Part shown: one piece after another, positions 1 through 5,700 of the stretch
Position numbering within the stretch: the stretch's first letter is position 1
Layout: each line of letters starts with the position of its first letter
Origin: Acidocella sp.
GTDB taxonomy: Bacteria; Pseudomonadota; Alphaproteobacteria; Acetobacterales; Acetobacteraceae
DNA: 6,025 nt
Assembly (NCBI GenBank): GCA_029077775.1
Contig: JAQNCU010000191.1
Location: 1-6,025, forward strand
Direction: 5' to 3'
The notes under the pieces: model-generated
What the model saw: the letters and a program-made list of their open reading frames with translations, nothing else
Told to the model about the DNA's origin: nothing
Databases searched by the model: none
Position numbers and translations under genes: made by a program

Positions 1-1184
1 GCCGGCCATCGATATATAAGGTAATGGCACGCATCGGTGATAAGATCACTGCCCGTGTCCCGGGTGTAGAAACTGACATCCATCAGCTGATCGGTGATGA
101 GATCGGTGATCTGACGGGCGTGCCACAACCGATTGAGGTTAAGCTCGCCGCCGCCGACCCTGCCTTGCTCGGGCCGGCGGCAACGCGCGTGGCGGCCGCA
201 TTGGGGCAGATAAAAGGCGTTGATTCGGTGGTGGACGGAATTGTCCCTGCCGGAGATTCCTACGACATCCATGTGGACCCTGTACGGGCCGCCATGCTGG
301 GGCTTGATCCTGCTACCGTGGCGCAGATGGTACAGACCGAATTGCAGGGCTATGTCGCAACCAGCTTTCAGAGTGCTGACCAGCAGATCGGCGTGCGCGT
401 GCGGTTGCAGGATGGTACACGCGACAACACAGACGATCTTGCGACCATCCCCATCACGACTCCCTCAGGCGCGTTAATCCCGCTCGGGAATATCGCGACT
501 TTCTCGGTCTCGGCGGGAGACCCCGAGATCACGCGGGAGAATTTGCAACAGATCGTCGCGGTAACCGGACGAATTACCGGGCGTGGCATTGGTAATGTCA
601 TCACGGATGTAAAAGCCGCGCTCGTCAAACCGGGCGTGCTGGGCAGTGGTGTCACGTATACGCTGGGTGGGCTTTATAAACAGCAGCAGATCGCTTTTGC
701 TGGCCTGGTCCGCGTTTTTATCGCCGCATTGCTCGCGGAATTTGTTTTACTTTTATTTCTCTATGAGCGTTTCACGCTGGTTGCGGCCATTATGGGAACA
801 TCGCTGCTTTCAACCACGGCGGTGTTTACGGGTTTGTACCTGACCGGGGTGGAGCTGAACATAACGGCTCTTATGGGCATGACGATGATTGTTGGCATCG
901 CCACAGAAATGGCGATATTTTATGTCTCGGAGTATAGTCTACTCGCAGCGTCAATGCCGATACGCGAAGCGCTGATCGAGGCCAGCGCCAACCGGTTGCG
1001 CCCGATCGCGATGACAACACTGGCGGCCATCCTCACACTCCTGCCGCTGGCGCTTGACCTCGGGCAGGGGGCGGGAATGCAGCAGCCGCTGGCAATTGCC
1101 ATCATCTCTGGGTTGCTGGTGCAGTTCCCGCTTGTGCTGCTCGCACTGCCGGTGCTGCTTTGGCTTGTGGCCGAACGGCGGTGA
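1..1184 (+). CDS. RND-family efflux transporter permease, C-terminal part (5' partial)
   Basis: This is the C-terminal 40 percent or so of an inner-membrane RND pump, a proton-driven exporter that normally works with a periplasmic adaptor and an outer-membrane channel. The frame is open to the left edge (R-P-S-I-Y-K-V before the Met at 24), so that Met is internal and the true start lies upstream. About 393 residues are visible, against roughly 1,000-1,050 for a full pump. The first 215 or so form the second periplasmic porter/docking region, with motifs VPGVETDIHQ and PQPIEVKL. Five hydrophobic segments follow, matching TM8-TM12. The TM11-12 signature (RLRPIAMTTLAAIL, then QQPLAIAI) is typical of the CzcA/CusA and multidrug RND families. 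TM4, which holds the proton-relay acids, is outside the window, so metal versus drug specificity cannot be read directly. A metal role is inferred from the CDF-like and copper-protein genes downstream. The stop overlaps the next gene's GTG. Confidence 0.93.
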   Translation, partial: RPSIYKVMARIGDKITARVPGVETDIHQLIGDEIGDLTGVPQPIEVKLAAADPALLGPAATRVAAALGQIKGVDSVVDGIVPAGDSYDIHVDPVRAAMLGLDPATVAQMVQTELQGYVATSFQSADQQIGVRVRLQDGTRDNTDDLATIPITTPSGALIPLGNIATFSVSAGDPEITRENLQQIVAVTGRITGRGIGNVITDVKAALVKPGVLGSGVTYTLGGLYKQQQIAFAGLVRVFIAALLAEFVLLLFLYERFTLVAAIMGTSLLSTTAVFTGLYLTGVELNITALMGMTMIVGIATEMAIFYVSEYSLLAASMPIREALIEASANRLRPIAMTTLAAILTLLPLALDLGQGAGMQQPLAIAIISGLLVQFPLVLLALPVLLWLVAERR

Positions 1185-1780
1185 TCACCGGTGAAGGAAA
1201 AATCCTTCTACAGCGGGCGGTCCGGCTTGTTGCCCTGCTCAATCTCGCATATTTCGGGTTGGAGTTCGCGGTTGCCCGCTTGATCGGTTCGGTTTCATTG
1301 TTTGCGGACAGCATTGATTTTCTCGAAGATGCGTCGGTCAACTTACTGGTCCTGTTTGCTCTGAGCTGGTCGGCCCGGCAGCGGGCACGGGTTGGCTTGA
1401 TGTTGGCCGCTATTCTATTGATACCCAGCCTCGCCACGCTCTGGACGGCCTGGCGAAAATTCGAGCACCCGAGCCCGCCCAACCCGGTTTTGTTGTCGTT
1501 CACCGGCTTCGGCGCGATGTTTATAAATCTTGGTTGCGCCTATCTTCTGGCAGCCCATCGTACCCATGGGGGCAGCCTGACCCGTGCTGCGTTTCTATCG
1601 GCGCGGAACGACGTGTTCGCGAACATCTTCATTGTTGGCGCGGGGGTGCTGGGCATGGGGCTGTGGGAATCGGCATGGCCAGACCTGCTGGTGGGGTTCG
1701 GCATTATGCTATTAAATGCGGACGCCGCGCGGGAAGTCTGGATGACAGCGAGGCAGGAAGCTTCCATGATAGAGTTATAA
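1181..1780 (+). CDS. Short cation diffusion facilitator (CDF)-like membrane transporter
   Basis: Predicted inner-membrane cation exporter of 199 residues. I chose the GTG at 1181 because its GTGA overlaps the TGA stop of the RND gene, the usual mark of translational coupling; a TTG at 1160 would add seven residues but lies deeper in the pump gene. Six hydrophobic segments can be traced. TM2 carries SLFADSIDFLED, which aligns without gaps to the CDF pattern SLALLADAGHMLSD and gives a D46-x3-D50 metal pair. TM5 carries LSARND, placing S140 and D144 where CDF proteins usually have His-x3-Asp. Full CDF proteins are about 300 residues with a cytoplasmic metal-sensing domain. Here the protein ends 10-15 residues after TM6, so that domain is absent; no frameshift is visible and the stop is followed by an intergenic gap, so this looks like a natural short form. 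Zn, Co, Cd, Fe or Mn are possible substrates; specificity is unknown. Confidence 0.82.
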   Translation: MITGEGKILLQRAVRLVALLNLAYFGLEFAVARLIGSVSLFADSIDFLEDASVNLLVLFALSWSARQRARVGLMLAAILLIPSLATLWTAWRKFEHPSPPNPVLLSFTGFGAMFINLGCAYLLAAHRTHGGSLTRAAFLSARNDVFANIFIVGAGVLGMGLWESAWPDLLVGFGIMLLNADAAREVWMTARQEASMIEL

Positions 1781-1804
1781 AAAACCCGGTTTAAAGAGTC
1801 AGAC

Positions 1805-1809
1805 GGAGG
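1805..1809 (+). promoter_or_regulatory. Strong ribosome binding site for the cupredoxin gene
   Basis: GGAGG sits eight bases before the ATG at 1818 and fixes that start. It is the clearest Shine-Dalgarno in the window. It suggests the copper protein is made at a higher rate than the coupled membrane proteins before it, or independently of them. Confidence 0.8.
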
Positions 1810-1817
1810 AAAGTTAC

Positions 1818-2327
1818 ATGCCAATACCAAAAATCTCAACGTGGCTCGTTATCATGATCGCAGCGCTGGTTGGTGCTCCCGCCACTGCTGCGCCCCCGCC
1901 GGTATACGTGCATATGAATGGCGCCAATATGTTTCTGGAGGATGTTGTCGCTGTTAAACCAGGACAAGATGTCGTTTTTGTAAACGAGGACACCGGCGCC
2001 CATACAATCGTCGGTTTCAACCCTCTTACGGGCAAGACGAGCCACAGTTTTAACGGCTATGTTGCCGGAGACGCGCCAGCGACCCAACCGACCTATTATA
2101 AAATCAGCTTTTCCAAGCCGGGTATCTATCACTACTATTGCTCGGTTCACGCAATGCTCGCGATGGAACCGCCGGAACATGTCACCGTGGCCAAAATTCG
2201 CCCGGGCGTGGACGGATTTGGTGACCCCATGGCCGGGGTGATCATCGTGACAACCGATGCCGCGATCCTTGCGCGTAATCCGCCCAGCAGCCATCAAAAG
2301 ATCCTCGCAAATTATTTCGGGGGTTAG
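1818..2327 (+). CDS. Secreted plastocyanin/pseudoazurin-like type I copper protein
   Basis: Exported cupredoxin of 169 residues, predicted to bind one copper ion and to carry electrons or copper in the periplasm. Residues 1-25 form a signal peptide: Lys5, a hydrophobic core, then A-T-A-A with likely cleavage near residues 24-25. The mature part has the beta-sandwich landmarks DVVAVKPGQDVVFVNED and AHTI. The copper ligands are His62, Cys108, His111 and Met116; the loop CSVHAMLAM has the C-x2-H-x4-M spacing of plastocyanin and pseudoazurin, not the shorter amicyanin loop. About 45 residues follow the ligand loop, longer than in a minimal cupredoxin, and include a Gly/Asp-rich stretch and His159. 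It lies 37 bases after the CDF-like gene on the same strand, so co-transcription with the efflux genes is likely. Whether it donates electrons to a reductase or hands copper to the pump is not visible. The fold and copper site are secure; the physiological role is open. Confidence 0.92.
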   Translation: MPIPKISTWLVIMIAALVGAPATAAPPPVYVHMNGANMFLEDVVAVKPGQDVVFVNEDTGAHTIVGFNPLTGKTSHSFNGYVAGDAPATQPTYYKISFSKPGIYHYYCSVHAMLAMEPPEHVTVAKIRPGVDGFGDPMAGVIIVTTDAAILARNPPSSHQKILANYFGG

Positions 2328-2333
2328 CGCGAT

Positions 2334-2372
2334 GACTCCAGATCCGCTCGCTCTGCGAGCGCATCTGGAGTC
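2334..2372 (+). terminator. Long near-perfect hairpin between convergent genes; possible terminator
   Basis: Two 18-base arms (2334-2351 and 2355-2372) pair except for one C-C mismatch (2344/2362), around a TCT loop. The hairpin begins seven bases after the cupredoxin stop. No T-run follows directly on either strand; the nearest, eight Ts at 2437-2444, is some 65 bases downstream. It may therefore be a factor-dependent terminator, a 3' mRNA stabiliser, or a bidirectional block between the two converging units rather than a textbook intrinsic terminator. Confidence 0.55.
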
Positions 2373-2467
2373 TGAATCGCCCTTTGACTATATGATGAGA
2401 GCCGGATGTCGAAATTCCAGAATGAGTTCGCGAGGATTTTTTTTATCTTTTGAAACTCATAGTGCCA

Positions 2468-3310
2468 TCAAAATCCTTGGAGTATACGAATTGCCAGTTT
2501 CAGATGCGGCGCGTCGATCATCTGGCCGTCTAGTTGCAAAACACCGGCTTCAGGGTTCGCGGCGAATGCATCGACGATTTTTTTGGCGTGGTCAATTTCA
2601 GTCTCAGACGGTGTAAAGGCAGCATTAATCACTGAGATTTGTGACGGGTGGATGGCCATCATACCGGAAAACCCATCTCGGCGTCCGCGCGCCGCATAGG
2701 CCGCCAACCCGTGCGGATCATGAAAATTCGGGAACACGGTTTCGATCGCGGGAACGCCCGCCGCATGGGCGCCGAACAAGGTCAATGTCCGTGCGACCTC
2801 ATAAGGCGGGGTGTAGCGGCCATCTTCATCGCGATTCGTCGCGGCACCTATGGCGGCGGACAGATCCTCTGCACCCCATGTGACACCGCAGAGGCGCCTC
2901 GTCACGCCGCCATAGGTGCCAAGCGTGAACATAGCCGCCGGTGTTTCCGTGGCAATGGGCAGGATCATTGCTGTGTGGTCCCCAAGGGCACGTAAACGCT
3001 GGTCAAGATCTGCGAGCGAGGCTGCTCCTTCTGCTTTTGGTAATACGATGCCATCTGGCGCGGCGGGAATAACGCTGGTTAAATCCGCTTCGGCGAATCT
3101 GCTGTCCAAGGGGTTCATACGGACAAATAATCGTTTGGTCCGTGGCTGTCGGGTAAGCAGGGCGGTGACGGCCATGCGGGCCGTATGTTTGGCCCCAGCC
3201 GACACAGAATCCTCAAGGTCAAGTATCAACGCGTCGGCATCAAACGACAGAGCCTTTTCCATCCGCTCCGGGCGGTCGCCTGGCACAAACAAAAGTGAAC
3301 GGAGCCTCAT
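2468..3310 (-). CDS. CitE/HpcH-family CoA-ester lyase (citramalyl/malyl-CoA lyase-like)
   Basis: Cytoplasmic lyase of 280 residues from the HpcH/HpaI aldolase family. Its relatives split malyl-CoA, beta-methylmalyl-CoA or citramalyl-CoA into an acyl-CoA plus a 2-oxoacid, using Mg2+. The start is the ATG at 3310: it overlaps the hydratase stop as ATGA, and the product begins with the family's standard N-terminus RLRSLLFVPGDRPE. A Met 12 residues further upstream gives an atypical extension. Visible motifs are LDLEDSV (residues 30-36), the substrate-binding Arg64 in FVRMNP, Glu122 in LPIATETP and Asp149 in WGAEDL, the last two being the expected Mg2+ ligands, and then IHPSQI near the C-terminus. 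The length is right for the single-domain CitE/CLYBL/Mcl group and too short for malate synthase. It is the last gene of the operon. Substrate choice among malyl, methylmalyl and citramalyl-CoA cannot be settled from these motifs. Confidence 0.88.
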   Translation of the reverse strand: MRLRSLLFVPGDRPERMEKALSFDADALILDLEDSVSAGAKHTARMAVTALLTRQPRTKRLFVRMNPLDSRFAEADLTSVIPAAPDGIVLPKAEGAASLADLDQRLRALGDHTAMILPIATETPAAMFTLGTYGGVTRRLCGVTWGAEDLSAAIGAATNRDEDGRYTPPYEVARTLTLFGAHAAGVPAIETVFPNFHDPHGLAAYAARGRRDGFSGMMAIHPSQISVINAAFTPSETEIDHAKKIVDAFAANPEAGVLQLDGQMIDAPHLKLAIRILQGF

Positions 3311-3759
3311 GCTGGCCGCCGTGCAACCAGTGCCATACGCAGGCATTGGCAGACAATCTCGGCACGCTGGTTCAGCAATTCATGTTTGAATGTTATGATA
3401 CCCGCCTGCGGACGTGATTTTGACGGCATCAGGGCTATAACTTCAGTGGTAGCGCGCATGGTGTCGCCGATAAAGACAGGCTTTGGCATAACCAGCTTGT
3501 CGTAGCCGAGATTGGCGATCAGCGTGCCGAGTGTCGTCTCCCCAACCGACAAGCCGACCATGAGCGCGAAGGTGAACGTGCCATTGACAAGGATTTTTCC
3601 GAACTCGCTTTTTGCGGCGAACTCGGCGTCAAGATGTAGTGGCTGTGGGTTGTGTGTCATGGTCGAAAATAGCAGATTATCAGTTTCAGTGACGGTTCGA
3701 CTTATCTCGTGGCTGAGATGATCGCCTATCTGCCAGTCATCAAAAAAACGCCCCGCCAT
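3307..3759 (-). CDS. MaoC-family single-hotdog enoyl-CoA hydratase/dehydratase
   Basis: Cytoplasmic hotdog-fold protein of 150 residues, predicted to add water to, or remove it from, a 2-enoyl-CoA. It matches the MaoC domain along its whole length: RFFDDWQIGD at the start, the hydratase helix with THNPQPLHLDAEFA (residues 35-48), GKILVNGTFTFALMVGLSVG after it, and a last strand rich in V-C-Q-C. In (R)-specific hydratases such as PhaJ the active site is Asp-x4-His. Here His42 is kept but the residue five before it is Asn37, so the dyad is altered. Related MaoC proteins with NPQPLH are, as far as I recall, often next to CitE-type lyases. The ATG at 3759 has an AAGGA eight bases upstream. The gene starts 35 bases after the dehydrogenase stop and its TGA overlaps the lyase ATG. 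It is one hotdog long, unlike the two-hotdog mesaconyl-CoA hydratase of the ethylmalonyl-CoA pathway. Confidence 0.88.
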   Translation of the reverse strand: MAGRFFDDWQIGDHLSHEISRTVTETDNLLFSTMTHNPQPLHLDAEFAAKSEFGKILVNGTFTFALMVGLSVGETTLGTLIANLGYDKLVMPKPVFIGDTMRATTEVIALMPSKSRPQAGIITFKHELLNQRAEIVCQCLRMALVARRPA

Positions 3760-3767
3760 TTTAAAAT

Positions 3768-3772
3768 TCCTT
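3768..3772 (-). promoter_or_regulatory. Ribosome binding site of the MaoC gene
   Basis: On the - strand this reads AAGGA, eight bases before the ATG at 3759. It supports that start and shows the hydratase has its own initiation site inside the 35-base gap after the dehydrogenase gene. Confidence 0.65.
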
Positions 3773-3794
3773 GTCTGATCAAATATGCCAGAGG

Positions 3795-5573
3795 CTAAAA
3801 CCAGGTAGATTTCATCTCAACCGGCAATGAAACGCCAGCGATGACGGGGCTGAGCCAGGCGCTGATTTTTGGTATTTCATAGGCGCAAAAATAAATGGCG
3901 GTGGCAATTTGCCCTTGGGCGAATTCCTTTTCTTGTTTGCGCGCCGCACCCGCGAGGTCCAGCCAGATAAAGCCCATGACAATATGTCCAAACGCCCAAA
4001 GCATCGGCGTGGCGTTGCCCAAAATTACAGCCTGTCCGGCGGGTGTGTCCGCGCCTGCAAGTGCTGTACGAAAATCAGCCATCGCGCGGCGCAAGGTCTC
4101 CGCCTGCGGGGCAAGTGCATGGCCTGTGATACGGGTTGTGATATGTGCAAAGAACTGGTCCATAACGGCACCCTCATCGCGCAGAAGCTTTCGACCCAGC
4201 AGGTCCAGTGCCTGGATCCCGGTTGTACCCTCATGGATTGGATTTAAGCGATTGTCCCGGTATAATTGTTCCACGTCAAAATCCCTGGTGTAGCCATAAC
4301 CGCCATGGATTTGGATCGCGATGTCATTGGCGGCGAGGCCGTATTCTGACGGCCAGGTTTTTGCAACCGGTGTCAGCAGGCCAAGCCATGCGGTTGCTTG
4401 CGCACGTGCTGCGGCGGTCTCGGCGCTGCGCTCTTCATCTTCGAGACGCGCACACCAAAGGCTGAGCGCGAGTGCGCCTTCGGTGTAGGATTTCGCGGCC
4501 AGTAACATGCGGCGGATATCGGCGTGCTCAATAATGGGCACCTGTCCACCATTGGTGCCCGCGCCGGGCGCGCGGCCCTGCGTGCGGGTGCGGGCGTAAT
4601 CCAACGCCAGCCGATACCCGCGATAGCCCAACGCCCCGGCCCCGAGCCCTACACCGATGCGCGCGCCATTCATCATGTGGAACATCACCGCTAACCCCTG
4701 GCCCTCATCGCCAACGCGCCAACCTAGCGCGCCGCCTGTCTCACCAAAGTTCAACAGGCAGTTAGATGTGCCGCGAAAGCCCATTTTATGGTTCAATCCG
4801 GCCACAGCGATATCGTTCCTCGCGCCCGGATTTCCCCCTGCGTCGGGCCGATATTTGGGCACGATAAAAATCGAAATTCCTTTTGGCCCGGCGATCAGTT
4901 TTTCATCCACCCCAGGGATTTTGGCGAGCACCAGGTGCACAATATTTTCCGCTGCGTCATGGTCGCCGCCTGAAATCCACATCTTGTTGCCGGTAAGCCG
5001 GTATCGTGGCCCCAAATGATCCTCGCCGTCCGGGACGGCGCGGGTTGTGATGTCGCCGAGCGATGACCCGGCCTGAGGCTCAGACAAGCACATGGTGCCA
5101 GTCCATCGGCCCTCAATCTGCGGCAGGGCAAAGCAATTGACCTGAGCTTCGTTGCCGAAATGTGTGAGCAATGCCGCATTGCCAGCCGTGAGCATCGCAT
5201 AACTGGCGGTGGCGATATTCGCGGCCATGAACTGCGACGTGATGGCGGTACAGATAAGGCTGGGCAAGCCTAGCCCACCATGCGCGGGGGCAAAGCTGGC
5301 CGCTGCGAAGCCAGCCTCGGCATAGGTTGCCAGGGCCCGTTTGACCGCTGGCAAAACACGCACCTGGCCGTTTTCGAGCCGCGGTTCCTCCCGGTCGGAT
5401 GTCTTCCAATGGTCCAGAAAATGGCTGTCCGCCAGACGCGCTGCCGTATCAAGCATGGCATTCACGCCGCCGCGATCATGGCCACCATATTGCGCGCGGG
5501 TGAGTAGGGCACCGGCGTCAAGCCAGTCCCACAGCCAGAAATCCAGCAGGGCGCGATCGATGACGCCGGTCAT
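3795..5573 (-). CDS. Acyl-CoA dehydrogenase, large DmdC/AidB-like class with C-terminal extension
   Basis: FAD-dependent enzyme of 592 residues, predicted to put an alpha-beta double bond into an acyl-CoA. The domains are in standard order: helical N-terminal region (about 40-155), beta domain with the flavin-site signature MCLSEPQAGSSLG (161-173) and GNKMWISGGDHD (195-206), then the C-terminal helical domain with GARIGVGLGAGALGYRGYRLALDYA, GGYGYTRDFDVEQLYRD (424-440) and NPIHEGTTGIQALDLLGRK. Glu448 is the expected catalytic base. Residues after about 470 form the extra domain found in the near-600-residue acyl-CoA dehydrogenases (DmdC, FadE5 type), absent from ordinary 380-residue ones. The ATG at 5573 is the furthest upstream start possible, because a TGA lies nine codons before it with no GTG or TTG between. 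No Shine-Dalgarno precedes it. It is the first gene of the operon with the MaoC hydratase and CitE-type lyase. DmdC's 3-methylmercaptopropionyl-CoA is one known substrate of the class, but neighbours here favour a substrate later hydrated and cleaved. Confidence 0.93.
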   Translation of the reverse strand: MTGVIDRALLDFWLWDWLDAGALLTRAQYGGHDRGGVNAMLDTAARLADSHFLDHWKTSDREEPRLENGQVRVLPAVKRALATYAEAGFAAASFAPAHGGLGLPSLICTAITSQFMAANIATASYAMLTAGNAALLTHFGNEAQVNCFALPQIEGRWTGTMCLSEPQAGSSLGDITTRAVPDGEDHLGPRYRLTGNKMWISGGDHDAAENIVHLVLAKIPGVDEKLIAGPKGISIFIVPKYRPDAGGNPGARNDIAVAGLNHKMGFRGTSNCLLNFGETGGALGWRVGDEGQGLAVMFHMMNGARIGVGLGAGALGYRGYRLALDYARTRTQGRAPGAGTNGGQVPIIEHADIRRMLLAAKSYTEGALALSLWCARLEDEERSAETAAARAQATAWLGLLTPVAKTWPSEYGLAANDIAIQIHGGYGYTRDFDVEQLYRDNRLNPIHEGTTGIQALDLLGRKLLRDEGAVMDQFFAHITTRITGHALAPQAETLRRAMADFRTALAGADTPAGQAVILGNATPMLWAFGHIVMGFIWLDLAGAARKQEKEFAQGQIATAIYFCAYEIPKISAWLSPVIAGVSLPVEMKSTWF

Positions 5574-5638
5574 TGATTCGGGGCCGGTGCGTTGGTGTCA
5601 GTGTGAACGATAATGACCTCCCGTTTTTTGTTCAGCAT
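5570..5638 (-). CDS. Possible 22-residue leader ORF upstream of the acyl-CoA dehydrogenase
   Basis: An ATG at 5638 (minus strand) opens 22 codons beginning M-L-N-K-K-R-E-V-I-I-V, whose TGA overlaps the dehydrogenase ATG as ATGA. The peptide has a basic start and a polar, proline-containing end and resembles nothing I know. In its favour, the dehydrogenase start has no ribosome site of its own, so coupling would explain its translation. Against it, the tiny ORF also lacks a clear ribosome site, and one candidate -10 box lies on its ATG, which would exclude it from the transcript. Treat as a possibility only. Confidence 0.2.
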   Translation of the reverse strand: MLNKKREVIIVHTDTNAPAPNQ

Positions 5639-5661
5639 CGGACTGTCGGCGCGTTTGTCAA
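5634..5661 (-). promoter_or_regulatory. Candidate promoter for the CoA operon
   Basis: On the - strand a perfect TTGACA (5661-5656) is followed, after 16 bases, by GATGCT (5639-5634), a weak -10 with three of six consensus bases. It lies about 60 bases before the dehydrogenase ATG. An alternative is TATAAA on the - strand (5674-5669), which has a good -10 but no recognisable -35. Predicted by eye only. Confidence 0.35.
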
Positions 5662-5682
5662 GCCGCCGTTTATAGAGATACT
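5655..5682 (+). promoter_or_regulatory. Candidate promoter for the GNAT acetyltransferase gene
   Basis: TTGTCA (5655-5660, five of six matches to TTGACA), a 16-base spacer and GATACT (5677-5682, four of six matches to TATAAT). Transcription would begin near 5689, leaving a short leader with AGAGG (5692-5696) just ahead of the ATG at 5701. Its -35 occupies nearly the same bases as the opposite-strand -35. Confidence 0.35.
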
Positions 5683-5700
5683 CGCTACCTCAGAGGCTAC

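Noticed and set aside
24..26. ATG at 24 as the true start of the RND gene
   Set aside because: The frame is open to the window edge with family-like residues before it, and a protein starting here would lack the first two thirds of the pump with no ribosome site.
1776..1781. TATAAA at the end of the CDF-like gene as a -10 box for the cupredoxin
   Set aside because: No recognisable -35 lies 16-18 bases upstream (GCAGGA at that position). Chance AT-rich match at the stop codon.
1781..1793. Small palindrome AAACCCGGTTT after the CDF-like gene, as a possible terminator or operator
   Set aside because: The arms are five bases around a single base, too tight to fold as a hairpin, and there is no T-run. 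Too short to support an operator call.
2422..2460. ATGAGTT/AACTCAT inverted repeat around the eight-T run, as a terminator for either unit
   Set aside because: The stem is only seven AT-rich pairs with a loop of over 20 bases, and the T-run is inside the loop, not after it.
2332..2616. A + strand reading frame starting four bases after the cupredoxin stop, running through the hairpin
   Set aside because: It has no ribosome site, its first codons are the hairpin arms, and its second half is antisense to the well-supported lyase gene. The product resembles no family.
3311..3346. Upstream start of the lyase gene adding 12 residues
   Set aside because: The added residues do not fit the family N-terminus and would deepen the overlap with the hydratase gene; the ATGA overlap start is a better fit.
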